Part shown: positions 52,891 through 60,005 of the stretch, one piece after another
Numbering within the stretch: position 1 is the stretch's first letter
How the letters are laid out: each line of letters begins with the position of its first letter
Source: Taibaiella sp041660405
GTDB lineage: Bacteria; Bacteroidota; Bacteroidia; Chitinophagales; Chitinophagaceae
Reading direction: 5' to 3'
NCBI GenBank assembly: GCA_041660405.1
Contig: JBAZWL010000003.1
Location: 124,001-188,000, forward strand
Length of the DNA: 64,000 bases
Notes under the pieces: model-generated
What the model was told of the DNA's origin: nothing
Databases searched by the model: none
The model's input: only the letters and a program-made list of their open reading frames with translations
Program-made: the position numbers and the translations under genes

Positions 52891-53763
52891 TTATCTCTGG
52901 CTTTTAATATTAGGCCATAAACCTACAGCAAACCTTATACCTACTGCAAAATCTTTAGGGTCATAATTATAACTAGCTCGATTTAGGAGCATTCCTGTCG
53001 AAGAATTATATTTATCCAATGTTTCATCTACAGAACCGCCTTGTACATTAAACAAGCCATATGTTCCGTCAAGGGAAATAGACACAGATTTGACAAAACC
53101 ACAGTTTATTTTTTTACTTATCCCCAAGGTAAGGTTTAGCCCTGTATGGATACCAGAACCATAGAATGACCCCGATCCGAAATAAGAATTATCGTAACCC
53201 ACAGGCATAATCCATAAAGTATCATTTTTAGAATAGCTAACCCTCCGAAGTTGAGAAGTTGAAGCAAGTGATGTAGTATATTGTTTTAATGTCGCCCCTC
53301 CTTTTGCGAGTATATCCCAACCCTTTAATAATCCTGAAGATAATTGCCATCTGTAACCTGCCATTATTCTCAATCCTACATGGGGCAGTGTGGCAGCATA
53401 TTGTGTATCTACAGTTAGGTTTTTAAGTTCTGGTACTTTATCATCTACGAAGCCCATGTTGTAATGTACCCCTACATCATGCTTTTGTATGCCAGTTTGC
53501 ATGCCAATGCTGAATACTAATCCATAGCGGGTTATTCTTTGATATTCTATCCCAAAGTTATACCCAATAGTGTTTTTAGGATAAATTACGTGCTGCCCTC
53601 GGTCTTCACCTGTATGATCAACACTATTCACTTTATTGAAGTAGACTTGTGGGGTGAAGCTTAAATTAATGCTATGCTCACCCTTTTGCTTAATGCGCAC
53701 TTGTGCCTGTACCACCGGTATATATGTAATGGCTATTGCCAATAATAATCCTGCTTTTTTCAT
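52891..53763 (-). CDS. Predicted outer membrane beta-barrel protein
   Basis: 290 aa. Signal peptide ending IPVVQAQ. Alternating amphipathic strands with aromatic girdle residues (HSINLSFTPQVYFNKV, GLVFSIGMQTGIQKH, SGIHTGLNLTLGISKK, FAVGIRFAVGLWPN) suggest about ten to twelve strands. No known family. Probably co-regulated with the lipoprotein encoded upstream on the same strand, though a terminator separates them. Confidence 0.65.
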   Translation of the reverse strand: MKKAGLLLAIAITYIPVVQAQVRIKQKGEHSINLSFTPQVYFNKVNSVDHTGEDRGQHVIYPKNTIGYNFGIEYQRITRYGLVFSIGMQTGIQKHDVGVHYNMGFVDDKVPELKNLTVDTQYAATLPHVGLRIMAGYRWQLSSGLLKGWDILAKGGATLKQYTTSLASTSQLRRVSYSKNDTLWIMPVGYDNSYFGSGSFYGSGIHTGLNLTLGISKKINCGFVKSVSISLDGTYGLFNVQGGSVDETLDKYNSSTGMLLNRASYNYDPKDFAVGIRFAVGLWPNIKSQR

Positions 53764-53782
53764 AGTCGCGAAATTAATATAA

Positions 53783-53810
53783 AATAACGGCAGGTAATCC
53801 TGCCGTTATT
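53783..53810 (-). terminator. Terminator of the lipoprotein gene
   Basis: Perfect 12-bp stem 53783-53794 / 53799-53810, TAAT loop, T-rich on the minus strand. Confidence 0.85.
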
Positions 53811-53834
53811 GTCTGCTCTAAATTATGTGATAAA

Positions 53835-55199
53835 TTAAGGACAGCTATTCAATTGCGTCCAGATGGTATGCTCACCATTTCCATCAATATAGGTATGCTG
53901 TCCAAATGCTGTTTCCCAGGCAAAAGGCCCCTGTCCTGTACGATGCACTTTATTATCTTTTTTATTATTATCATAACCTTCGCCCTGTAGGTAATCTACC
54001 TCATTGGCGCAGTTTCCAACTTGTTTAGCGTGGCAGCCTAAACGGGTAAATATTTTACCTTTAAAACCGCTCCAACTACCATCGGAATTTTGGCGTACCA
54101 ACTTGGTATAGGCAACGACTCTTCCCGTATTACTACCCATATTCTGCATCACCAACTTGCCACCCCAAGCTACGGTGCTTGATATATGGCCATATTGCCA
54201 AGTTGTCTCTTTAAAATTTATGGCACAACCGCCAGCCACTACATTCACTGTCTGACTCCTGGTTTCAACCAATCCTCCACCAGAATAGTACCCCTTAATC
54301 GTAATGGTGTATTGACCTAAGCTAGGGTAAGCGTGTTGAAAATTGGGTACCATTGGCATACCAAAATTGTTCGATGTATATTTGGTTTCCTGTGTGCCAT
54401 CACCATACTGAATTATGCAGTATCCACTAAAGTAACCCTGTGCATTACGCAAGCCAAGGCCGGAAAATTCAACCAGCAGGGGATTGTCGCATTTGTTAGG
54501 CGGTATCGCAGCAGGTGGCACTACAAAATCAGTTCCGGTAGGTTTAGGCACAGTTCCTTTGCCGAAATCAATAACGAAACCATGCCCGTCAAGAAACTGG
54601 ATAGAAGAACCAGTAAGTAATGGGTCTATAAAGCGTACATCGTTCAATGTTGCAACAGGGGCCAGTTTGCGGTATTGATCCAGCAGGCTTCTATTGTCTG
54701 CATCTATGTTTACTCTTATATCTTTGTTTACATAATGTACTATCTCGCTGCCAATCTGTACTTCCAATTGGTTGTTCAATACCGATCTCATTTCTGGGCT
54801 GTTGATAAAATGCTCATCAGGAATAGCCTCAATACTAGGCCAGCCCTTGGCATCCTGTACCTCGTAAGCTTCGTGGGTTACTTTACGTAAAGAATTAAAA
54901 CCCAATCCGTTTTCAATGTCTTGCAATACGGTGTGCACATCTTTGGTTTCGTCTTCAGGGGTAATTGTAGCTTCTGCCCTATCTAAAAAAGCCATATAGC
55001 TGTCAAAGTGTTTACTATCGCGGAACACAAGCATACCGCCGTTGTTGCTGGGGAGATCGGCAGCGCCATAAGTGGCCGATAGCTTTTTCAGATTTTCCGG
55101 GTGAGGGGTGTTTTGTTCTTTTCCGGTTTTGTTGCACGATACCAGTATGGTAGTGCCAAGGGCCAGGCATGTGGTGATGCCTAAAAGGAATTTTTTCAT
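53835..55199 (-). CDS. Predicted surface lipoprotein with PKD-like domain
   Basis: 454 aa. Lipoprotein signal with lipobox ILVSC, mature Cys about residue 22. N-terminal half acidic and helical, no known fold. A PKD-like segment lies at about residues 243-320 (YGDGTQETKYT, FQHAYPSLGQYTITIKGYY). The C-terminal part contains a Cys set (GCAINFKE, LGCHAKQVGNCANE) and ends QLNSCP; disulfides in the periplasm or outside are plausible. Function unknown. Diverges from the XRE regulator gene, whose candidate operators lie in the shared upstream region. Confidence 0.65.
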   Translation of the reverse strand: MKKFLLGITTCLALGTTILVSCNKTGKEQNTPHPENLKKLSATYGAADLPSNNGGMLVFRDSKHFDSYMAFLDRAEATITPEDETKDVHTVLQDIENGLGFNSLRKVTHEAYEVQDAKGWPSIEAIPDEHFINSPEMRSVLNNQLEVQIGSEIVHYVNKDIRVNIDADNRSLLDQYRKLAPVATLNDVRFIDPLLTGSSIQFLDGHGFVIDFGKGTVPKPTGTDFVVPPAAIPPNKCDNPLLVEFSGLGLRNAQGYFSGYCIIQYGDGTQETKYTSNNFGMPMVPNFQHAYPSLGQYTITIKGYYSGGGLVETRSQTVNVVAGGCAINFKETTWQYGHISSTVAWGGKLVMQNMGSNTGRVVAYTKLVRQNSDGSWSGFKGKIFTRLGCHAKQVGNCANEVDYLQGEGYDNNKKDNKVHRTGQGPFAWETAFGQHTYIDGNGEHTIWTQLNSCP

Positions 55200-55357
55200 A
55201 AATTATGATATGATTTTGTTTCGCAAATGTAATTACTCTGCATAATTGGCTGATTTACATAAACATGTAGTATAAATCATGCGAATTTCATTTACTATAT
55301 ACGCAATATTGCTCCGCAAAGATGGTTATTGCATGAAATATAATCAAATTTTCAGCT

Positions 55358-55390
55358 CGACATTTGGTCGTGCATAGCGACATTTTGTCG
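55358..55390. promoter_or_regulatory. Two tandem operator-like palindromes, 20 bp apart
   Basis: CGACATTTGGTCG at 55358-55370 and CGACATTTTGTCG at 55378-55390, offset exactly 20 bp, in the divergent region between the lipoprotein and XRE genes. Likely binding sites for the XRE regulator (inference). Confidence 0.55.
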
Positions 55391-55472
55391 AAATAGCCGA
55401 TAAGCACAAAGAATAATCTGTATTTTTACCCCAAACAAAATTCTCTTACACAATATATATTGCAATACAATT

Positions 55473-55829
55473 ATGGAAACCATAGGCACCCGCATAGCGA
55501 CCTATCGCCACAGTCTTAAATGGACGCAAGACCGGCTGGCTGATGAGTTGAGTATACCCCGTAGCATGCTGTCGGATATCGAGAACGATAAAATATCGCC
55601 CAAGCTGGAATTACTTGATAAAATAGCCCAAAAGCTGAACGTACCTATCAACCAACTGCTGCCTTCAACCTATAATATTATATCTCATAACAGTGATACT
55701 GCCCAAGGTAATGGCAATGTAAATAACTACAATAACGGGCATAGCAACGAAATACTGTTGGATATGCTTGCCAAAGTACTGGAAACCCAGAACAGGCTGA
55801 TAGCCCTGCTGGATAAGCAAGGTGTTTAA
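55473..55829 (+). CDS. XRE-family transcriptional regulator
   Basis: 118 aa. N-terminal helix-turn-helix (residues 5-62: TRIATYRHSLKWTQDRLADE, RSMLSDIENDKISPKLELL) is a clear HTH_3. An Asn/Gly-rich linker (GNGNVNNYNNGHSN) leads to a C-terminal helix, LLDMLAKVLETQNRLIALLD, probably for dimerisation. A degraded second copy of the 3' end lies at 58975-59080. The upstream palindromes suggest autoregulation. Start at ATG 55473 after the palindrome CAATATATATTG. Confidence 0.9.
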   Translation: METIGTRIATYRHSLKWTQDRLADELSIPRSMLSDIENDKISPKLELLDKIAQKLNVPINQLLPSTYNIISHNSDTAQGNGNVNNYNNGHSNEILLDMLAKVLETQNRLIALLDKQGV

Positions 55830-55857
55830 TGGAGTTAAACTCATTAAAGAGCTGCCC

Positions 55858-55892
55858 AAAAAACCACCTACAACATGTAGGTGGTTTTTTTT
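55858..55892 (+). terminator. Terminator hairpin (tRNA-Asn type, copy E1)
   Basis: Perfect 15-bp stem 55858-55872 / 55876-55890 with ACA loop and T-run; same CCAC-TACA/TGTAGGTGG core as the tRNA-Asn terminator. Confidence 0.88.
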
Positions 55893-55934
55893 GGCAAGCC
55901 TGTTTAGCCAGGGTTCATATTACTCCTGATCATG

Positions 55935-55967
55935 TACATTTGTGAAAAATGTATAACCATTTATACA
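55935..55967 (+). promoter_or_regulatory. Promoter and palindrome of the T9SS gene
   Basis: -7 box TACATTTG (55935-55942), no good -33. Just downstream, TGTATAA-CCAT-TTATACA (55950-55956 / 55961-55967) is a perfect 7-bp inverted repeat at the expected transcript start. Confidence 0.5.
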
Positions 55968-55983
55968 AAACCAAAATTATACT

Positions 55984-57240
55984 ATGATAAAAACAGCTAC
56001 ACTGCTAGCCGCGATATTGTTATCCGGCATCTTCCATCATGCGCAGGCACAAACCCAGTTCTGGTCCGACAATTTCGAAGATGCCGGTGCACCAAGTTCC
56101 GGCGTACGTACACCATCGGTTGAAAATAGTTTCGGCTCACCGGCAACAAGATATTTTTTCCGGACAGCCCCAGCAGGGATTGCGATTCAAAACGCGCCAT
56201 ATAGTAATGTACAGGGATCTAAGATCTGGGCTGCAGAAGATATAGACGCCGCTTTAACCGGTACTAATTTCGGACAAAGCTCCAACCAGAACATCACGTG
56301 GAGCGGTATCAATATTTCAGGTAAATCGGGCCTCAGCTTCAAAGGATTGTTCGCGGCAAATAATGTAGGCGCAAACTGGGAAGGAACGACTTTTGGTGCA
56401 GAGCAGGATTTCATGATGATAGAATACAGGATAGATAATGGGACATGGAATAAGATCATCAGATTTTATTGCAATGTTGCACTCAACGGGCCCCTGGCCC
56501 TGGATACAGATAGCAATCTTGTAGGCGACGGCACGTTACTAAGCGCTGCACTTACAGAATTTACAGCCAATATTTCCGGCACCGGTAATGTACTTGACCT
56601 CAGGTTCAGCTGCTTCGCCAATGGCGCTACAACGGAAGAACTCGCCATAGATAATTTACGCCTGTTCGAAACCGTGGTGCCATTACCGATCGACATCCTT
56701 TCCTTTGAAGCAACACAGGATCATAATAACGCAGTACTGAACTGGCGCGTACCCGGAAGTACTACCCAGCATAATTTTACGGTTGAGCGTAGTGCCGACG
56801 GTAAGACCTTTTATACCCTGGGCGATGTTCAGGGGCATGCAGGCACGAACGACGGTCATGGCAATATTGAATACCGATTTACGGATGCGAAGCCGCTTAA
56901 TAAAAATAATTTTTACCGGATTGCACAGAAAGGAGCAGATGGTATAACTACCTATTCGGTGATCAGGCTTTTGCAATGGGGCACCGCCGAACCTTTCGTT
57001 TTATTTCCCAACCCTGCCGGCGATGAACTTAACCTCGTTATACACGCGGTAACAGCACCATTTGTGCAGATCAGTATTATGGACATCTCCGGTAAAGTGT
57101 TTATCCAGGAAACCAAAGCGCTGGATGACGGTATGGGTAAATACCGCCTATCCCTTGCAACGCTTCCGGCAGGCAATTACCAGGTCATCATCGCAGACCA
57201 GGAAAGTATATTGTTTCGTTCCAGGATTGTGAAAAAATAG
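55984..57240 (+). CDS. Secreted protein with T9SS type A sorting domain
   Basis: 418 aa. Signal peptide ending FHHAQAQ. A lectin/jelly-roll-like N-terminal region to about residue 225, then a fibronectin-like module (FEATQDHNNAVLNWRVPGS, FTVERSADGKTF), and from about residue 335 a T9SS type A sorting domain: FVLFPNPAGDELNLV to FRSRIVKK. Likely secreted or surface-attached. It occupies one cargo block between two copies of the tRNA-Asn-type hairpin. Confidence 0.88.
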   Translation: MIKTATLLAAILLSGIFHHAQAQTQFWSDNFEDAGAPSSGVRTPSVENSFGSPATRYFFRTAPAGIAIQNAPYSNVQGSKIWAAEDIDAALTGTNFGQSSNQNITWSGINISGKSGLSFKGLFAANNVGANWEGTTFGAEQDFMMIEYRIDNGTWNKIIRFYCNVALNGPLALDTDSNLVGDGTLLSAALTEFTANISGTGNVLDLRFSCFANGATTEELAIDNLRLFETVVPLPIDILSFEATQDHNNAVLNWRVPGSTTQHNFTVERSADGKTFYTLGDVQGHAGTNDGHGNIEYRFTDAKPLNKNNFYRIAQKGADGITTYSVIRLLQWGTAEPFVLFPNPAGDELNLVIHAVTAPFVQISIMDISGKVFIQETKALDDGMGKYRLSLATLPAGNYQVIIADQESILFRSRIVKK

Positions 57241-57261
57241 TTGATCCAGAAAGCGTAAAAG

Positions 57262-57298
57262 AAAACCACTTACATGTTGTAGGTGGTTTTTTTGTGTT
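57262..57298 (+). terminator. Terminator hairpin (tRNA-Asn type, copy E2)
   Basis: Stem starting 57262, AAAACCACTTACA paired with TGTAGGTGGTTTT (one G-U), then TTTGTGTTT. One mismatch to the tRNA-Asn hairpin over its 31-nt core. Confidence 0.88.
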
Positions 57299-57330
57299 TA
57301 TGGTTGAGGAAAATACTTTTTGATCTCAAC

Positions 57331-57404
57331 GATATATACATAATTTGAGGTCATCCTGTTACCTGAAATCACCCTTTTATTCTAATATATAACTTCCTAC
57401 TTTT
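57331..57404. repeat. Long direct repeat, copy 1
   Basis: 74 nt with a single mismatch to 59192-59265; the first 65 nt are identical. Both copies follow a tRNA-Asn-type hairpin ending in GTGTT, so it may be the distal part of an insertion target. Confidence 0.92.
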
Positions 57405-57446
57405 TCGCCATTGGTATTTAAAATAAAAACACTTTACCTGTGCTTT

Positions 57447-58589
57447 TTAACTAAAAAGATTCAAGTATGGTTTAAAAGAAAATATTCTATTGCGACTTTG
57501 TCCAGTAGCTTCTGTGAGAATGTCAGCTTTTTCAAAACTGTCGACCAGATCCCCTGCGGCTTTTTTACTTAAATTACAAATTTCTTCAACCATTTTTACT
57601 GTTGTTACAGGTCTTAAAAAAAGATGGTTTAAAAGTGCAATTGCTGAGTTTGTTCTTCTTCCCCAATTTCCATAAATGTCCTTTTCAATTGCCTGCTTAA
57701 GCTTCAATACTTCTGACAATGTATCTACCGCTTTCTGTGCTGTTTGCTCAATTCCAATTAAGAAATATTTCAACCAGTGCAACATGTCATTTTTTTCTCT
57801 AACCCTGGTGAGGTTATCATAATAATGTGCTTTGTTTTTTTCAAAATACGCCGATAAATAAAGGAGGGGTTGCTTTAGTATTTGTTGATCCACTAAAAAC
57901 AATGTTATCATTAATCTTCCGATTCTCCCATTGCCATCTAAAAATGGGTGAATGGTTTCAAATTGATAATGTGCAATTCCGATTCTAATTAAAGCCGGCA
58001 CACTAATTTCTTGGTTATGTAAAAAGTTTTCCAAATCGCCCATTAAATCATCAACATATATATGAGAAGGAGGGACAAACGCAGCATCTGCTGGTCCACT
58101 GCCACCTATCCAATTTTGGCTACTTCTAAACTGACCGGGCAACTTGTGCTCGCCTCGTACACTATCTAAGAGAAGTTCGTGAGCCTTTTTAAACAACCTG
58201 GAAGAGAGGGGCAATGTATCAAGTTCTTTAATTGCAAAATTGAGCGCTTTGGTATAGTTGTTTACCTCTTTCCAGTCATTCCTTTTTTCTGGAATAATTT
58301 CTTCAACCGGGAGCAAAGCTTCATTGATATTTGTTTGAGTACCTTCAATTCTACTTGATATTACGGCTTCTTTGGTAACGTGAAGCTGAATAAAAAGATC
58401 TATATTGGGAACTAAACTTGCATAGGAGTTCAGTTCACCAAGTCGAATAGAGGCTTTTTCTAACAATGTATTAAGCTGTGGATCATTCCAATTCCACTGG
58501 TCATTGACATTTGTTGGAACAAAATATTTGTAACCCACTCCAGATTGGTATCTTCCTGAAGTATATTTTTCAAGCTTTATATCAGGCAT
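57447..58589 (-). CDS. Fic family protein (class II, self-inhibited) with C-terminal winged helix
   Basis: 380 aa. Fic motif HPFLDGNGRIGR at residues 214-225, complete for AMP transfer, with the inhibitory helix SSRIEG (78-83) N-terminal to it, i.e. (S/T)xxxEG class II. The N-terminal Fic_N extension and a C-terminal HTH-like part (AIALLNHLFLRPVTTVKMVE) match the common Fic/DUF4172-type proteins that AMPylate topoisomerases or regulate themselves; the target is unknown. ATG at 58589 preferred to the in-frame GTG at 58604, which is inside a -7 box. Tandem palindromes upstream suggest autorepression. Confidence 0.9.
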   Translation of the reverse strand: MPDIKLEKYTSGRYQSGVGYKYFVPTNVNDQWNWNDPQLNTLLEKASIRLGELNSYASLVPNIDLFIQLHVTKEAVISSRIEGTQTNINEALLPVEEIIPEKRNDWKEVNNYTKALNFAIKELDTLPLSSRLFKKAHELLLDSVRGEHKLPGQFRSSQNWIGGSGPADAAFVPPSHIYVDDLMGDLENFLHNQEISVPALIRIGIAHYQFETIHPFLDGNGRIGRLMITLFLVDQQILKQPLLYLSAYFEKNKAHYYDNLTRVREKNDMLHWLKYFLIGIEQTAQKAVDTLSEVLKLKQAIEKDIYGNWGRRTNSAIALLNHLFLRPVTTVKMVEEICNLSKKAAGDLVDSFEKADILTEATGQSRNRIFSFKPYLNLFS

Positions 58590-58603
58590 CGAAGAATTTT
58601 GCA

Positions 58604-58677
58604 CAAAAGTAAACTAAAAATAACTATAGTTTACTTTGGGGGATCAAAGTAAACTATCGAAAGCCATAGATTACTTT
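58604..58677 (-). promoter_or_regulatory. fic promoter with two tandem 32-bp palindromic operators
   Basis: Sites AAAGTAAACT (58606, 58646) and AGTTTACTTT/AGATTACTTT (58628, 58668) make two 32-bp palindromes, 58606-58637 and 58646-58677, offset exactly 40 bp. The minus-strand -7 box TACTTTTG (58611-58604) overlaps the proximal site. Confidence 0.7.
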
Positions 58678-58762
58678 CCTATAGCTCCTCAAACGTGGCA
58701 CTAAAATCTTTACCTATAGCCAATTTGCAATACAGAATAATACAGAAATATTGATTTTTATG

Positions 58763-58784
58763 CCTGTTATCAGAGGGTCGCTGG
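58763..58784 (+). repeat. tRNA-Asn fragment (degenerate copy)
   Basis: 22 nt CCTGTTATCAGAGGGTCGCTGG matches the anticodon arm and T-stem start of tRNA-Asn except for a C for A at the first base and one deleted A in the anticodon loop. Following sequence, ending in GAGCAAACCAAAAAATCACTT, resembles a decayed tRNA end and terminator. Confidence 0.7.
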
Positions 58785-58974
58785 CAAATCGAGCGGTGTG
58801 AGCAAACCAAAAAATCACTTTGCCAACAACTGTTTTGGTAGTATGTTTAACACTTATTTACGTTTCCACTGATAACAATGACTAAGTTATAAGTTAAGAT
58901 GGCGAACAGGCAGCGCAGCCCCTGTATGTTGTTGGTGAAAACGCCAACAACGGCGAAATAGAAATACACTAAAC

Positions 58975-59080
58975 AACTACAATAATCAGCATAGCAACGA
59001 AATACTGCTGGATATACTTGCCAAAGTACTGGAAACCCAGAACAAGCTGATAGCCTTACTGGATAAGCAAGGTGTTTAAT
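58975..59080 (+). pseudogene. Remnant of a second XRE regulator gene (3' end only)
   Basis: About 106 nt aligning without gaps to 55725-55830, the last third of the XRE gene including its TAA, with about ten substitutions. The HTH part is missing. It precedes tRNA-Asn-type sequence, just as the intact gene precedes hairpin E1. Confidence 0.85.
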
Positions 59081-59118
59081 GGGGTATATAAAAGCCAATC
59101 CTGAATTTGATAACTCCA

Positions 59119-59175
59119 TTCAAGTCCGGCAGAAAGAGCAAAGAAAAACCACTTACAGATGTAAGTGGTTTTTTT
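59119..59175 (+). repeat. tRNA-Asn 3' end plus terminator (copy D)
   Basis: TTCAAGTCCGGCAGAAAGA (59119-59137) matches tRNA-Asn 44064-44082 at 16 of 19 bases, then GCAAAG and a perfect 14-bp hairpin, 59144-59157 / 59160-59173. The only downstream copy keeping both tRNA end and hairpin, so likely the distal boundary of the accessory region. Confidence 0.85.
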
Positions 59176-59191
59176 GTGTTCGTAATATTTT

Positions 59192-59265
59192 GATATATAC
59201 ATAATTTGAGGTCATCCTGTTACCTGAAATCACCCTTTTATTCTAATATATAACTTTCTACTTTT
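59192..59265. repeat. Long direct repeat, copy 2
   Basis: Matches 57331-57404 at 73 of 74 positions. Confidence 0.92.
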
Positions 59266-59572
59266 GTTGCACATAAACTGATTAGTAGCAATGAAATAGT
59301 TAATGGAGCGCTTCTTTTAAGCCATTCTTTATACTGAATGCAACGGCTGTAAACGAAACCCTCCTGTATACTTTCCGGATCTCACATCCTTTGCCTCAGT
59401 AACCAGTTTGTTTTTGATTTTCACAGGCTTTAATTCCGCAACTATAAAACGTGAATGTATTCATCGGCGTTGCGTATTGTCTATTAAGTAAAATATTCAA
59501 CGCTCAATCTGGTGGTCCTTTCGTTAATCGGTTCTACCCAATTTTAAATGTTCACCCTTTAAAACCCAAATC
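59266..59572. other. Intergenic, nothing recognised
   Basis: 307 bases with no ORF of note, hairpin or tRNA fragment; presumably the promoter region of the secreted-protein operon that follows. Confidence 0.5.
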
Positions 59573-59962
59573 ATGAAAAGGTTATTCTTTCTTTTCGGTT
59601 CACTCCTCTGTTTATTGTTGTCCGGTTCTTTGATCTATGCACAACAGAAAAATGCTGCTCCTGACAAAGGACAGTTTGAGATCAAAACAAGTATCAACGG
59701 GAAAATTCAGGCCTATTATACCCTTAAACCTGCTTACCCCGATAACCTCGTATTACAAATCAGTCCTTCTGCTCCTTTTACATTGAATGCCCGTATTGTA
59801 AATGATAAAGGTACAGAGCAGATCAAACTGAGCAGCGAGCAGGTTACCCTGCGCTATGTCAATAATATTGACATCTCCGGGTTGGCAAAAGGCCGCTACT
59901 TTATCGAAGTACAAGCCGGTACGGATAAGCAACAAACTATTAGAATACCCTTTACCCGGTAA
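59573..59962 (+). CDS. Small secreted hypothetical protein
   Basis: 129 aa. Signal peptide ending GSLIYAQ, then a ~105-residue all-beta domain (LVLQISPSAPFTLNARIVND, LRYVNNIDISGLAKGRYFIE). The ISGLAKGRYFIEVQ motif recalls the SGIY-F-V turn of T9SS sorting domains, but the protein is too short to be cargo plus signal; it may be a free-standing beta-sandwich. Forty-three nt upstream of the anchor-L protein gene, probably same operon. Confidence 0.65.
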   Translation: MKRLFFLFGSLLCLLLSGSLIYAQQKNAAPDKGQFEIKTSINGKIQAYYTLKPAYPDNLVLQISPSAPFTLNARIVNDKGTEQIKLSSEQVTLRYVNNIDISGLAKGRYFIEVQAGTDKQQTIRIPFTR

Positions 59963-60005
59963 CCCCTTTCAAATACTATTTTAATCTTTTTAAAAACCGC
60001 AAATC

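Noticed and set aside
58847..59119. 90-aa minus-strand ORF
   Set aside because: It runs antisense through the XRE remnant and has no recognisable features.
44010..59270. Integrase or transposase gene for the tRNA-Asn region
   Set aside because: No tyrosine or serine recombinase or DDE transposase motif found in any frame of this stretch; mobility would have to come from elsewhere.
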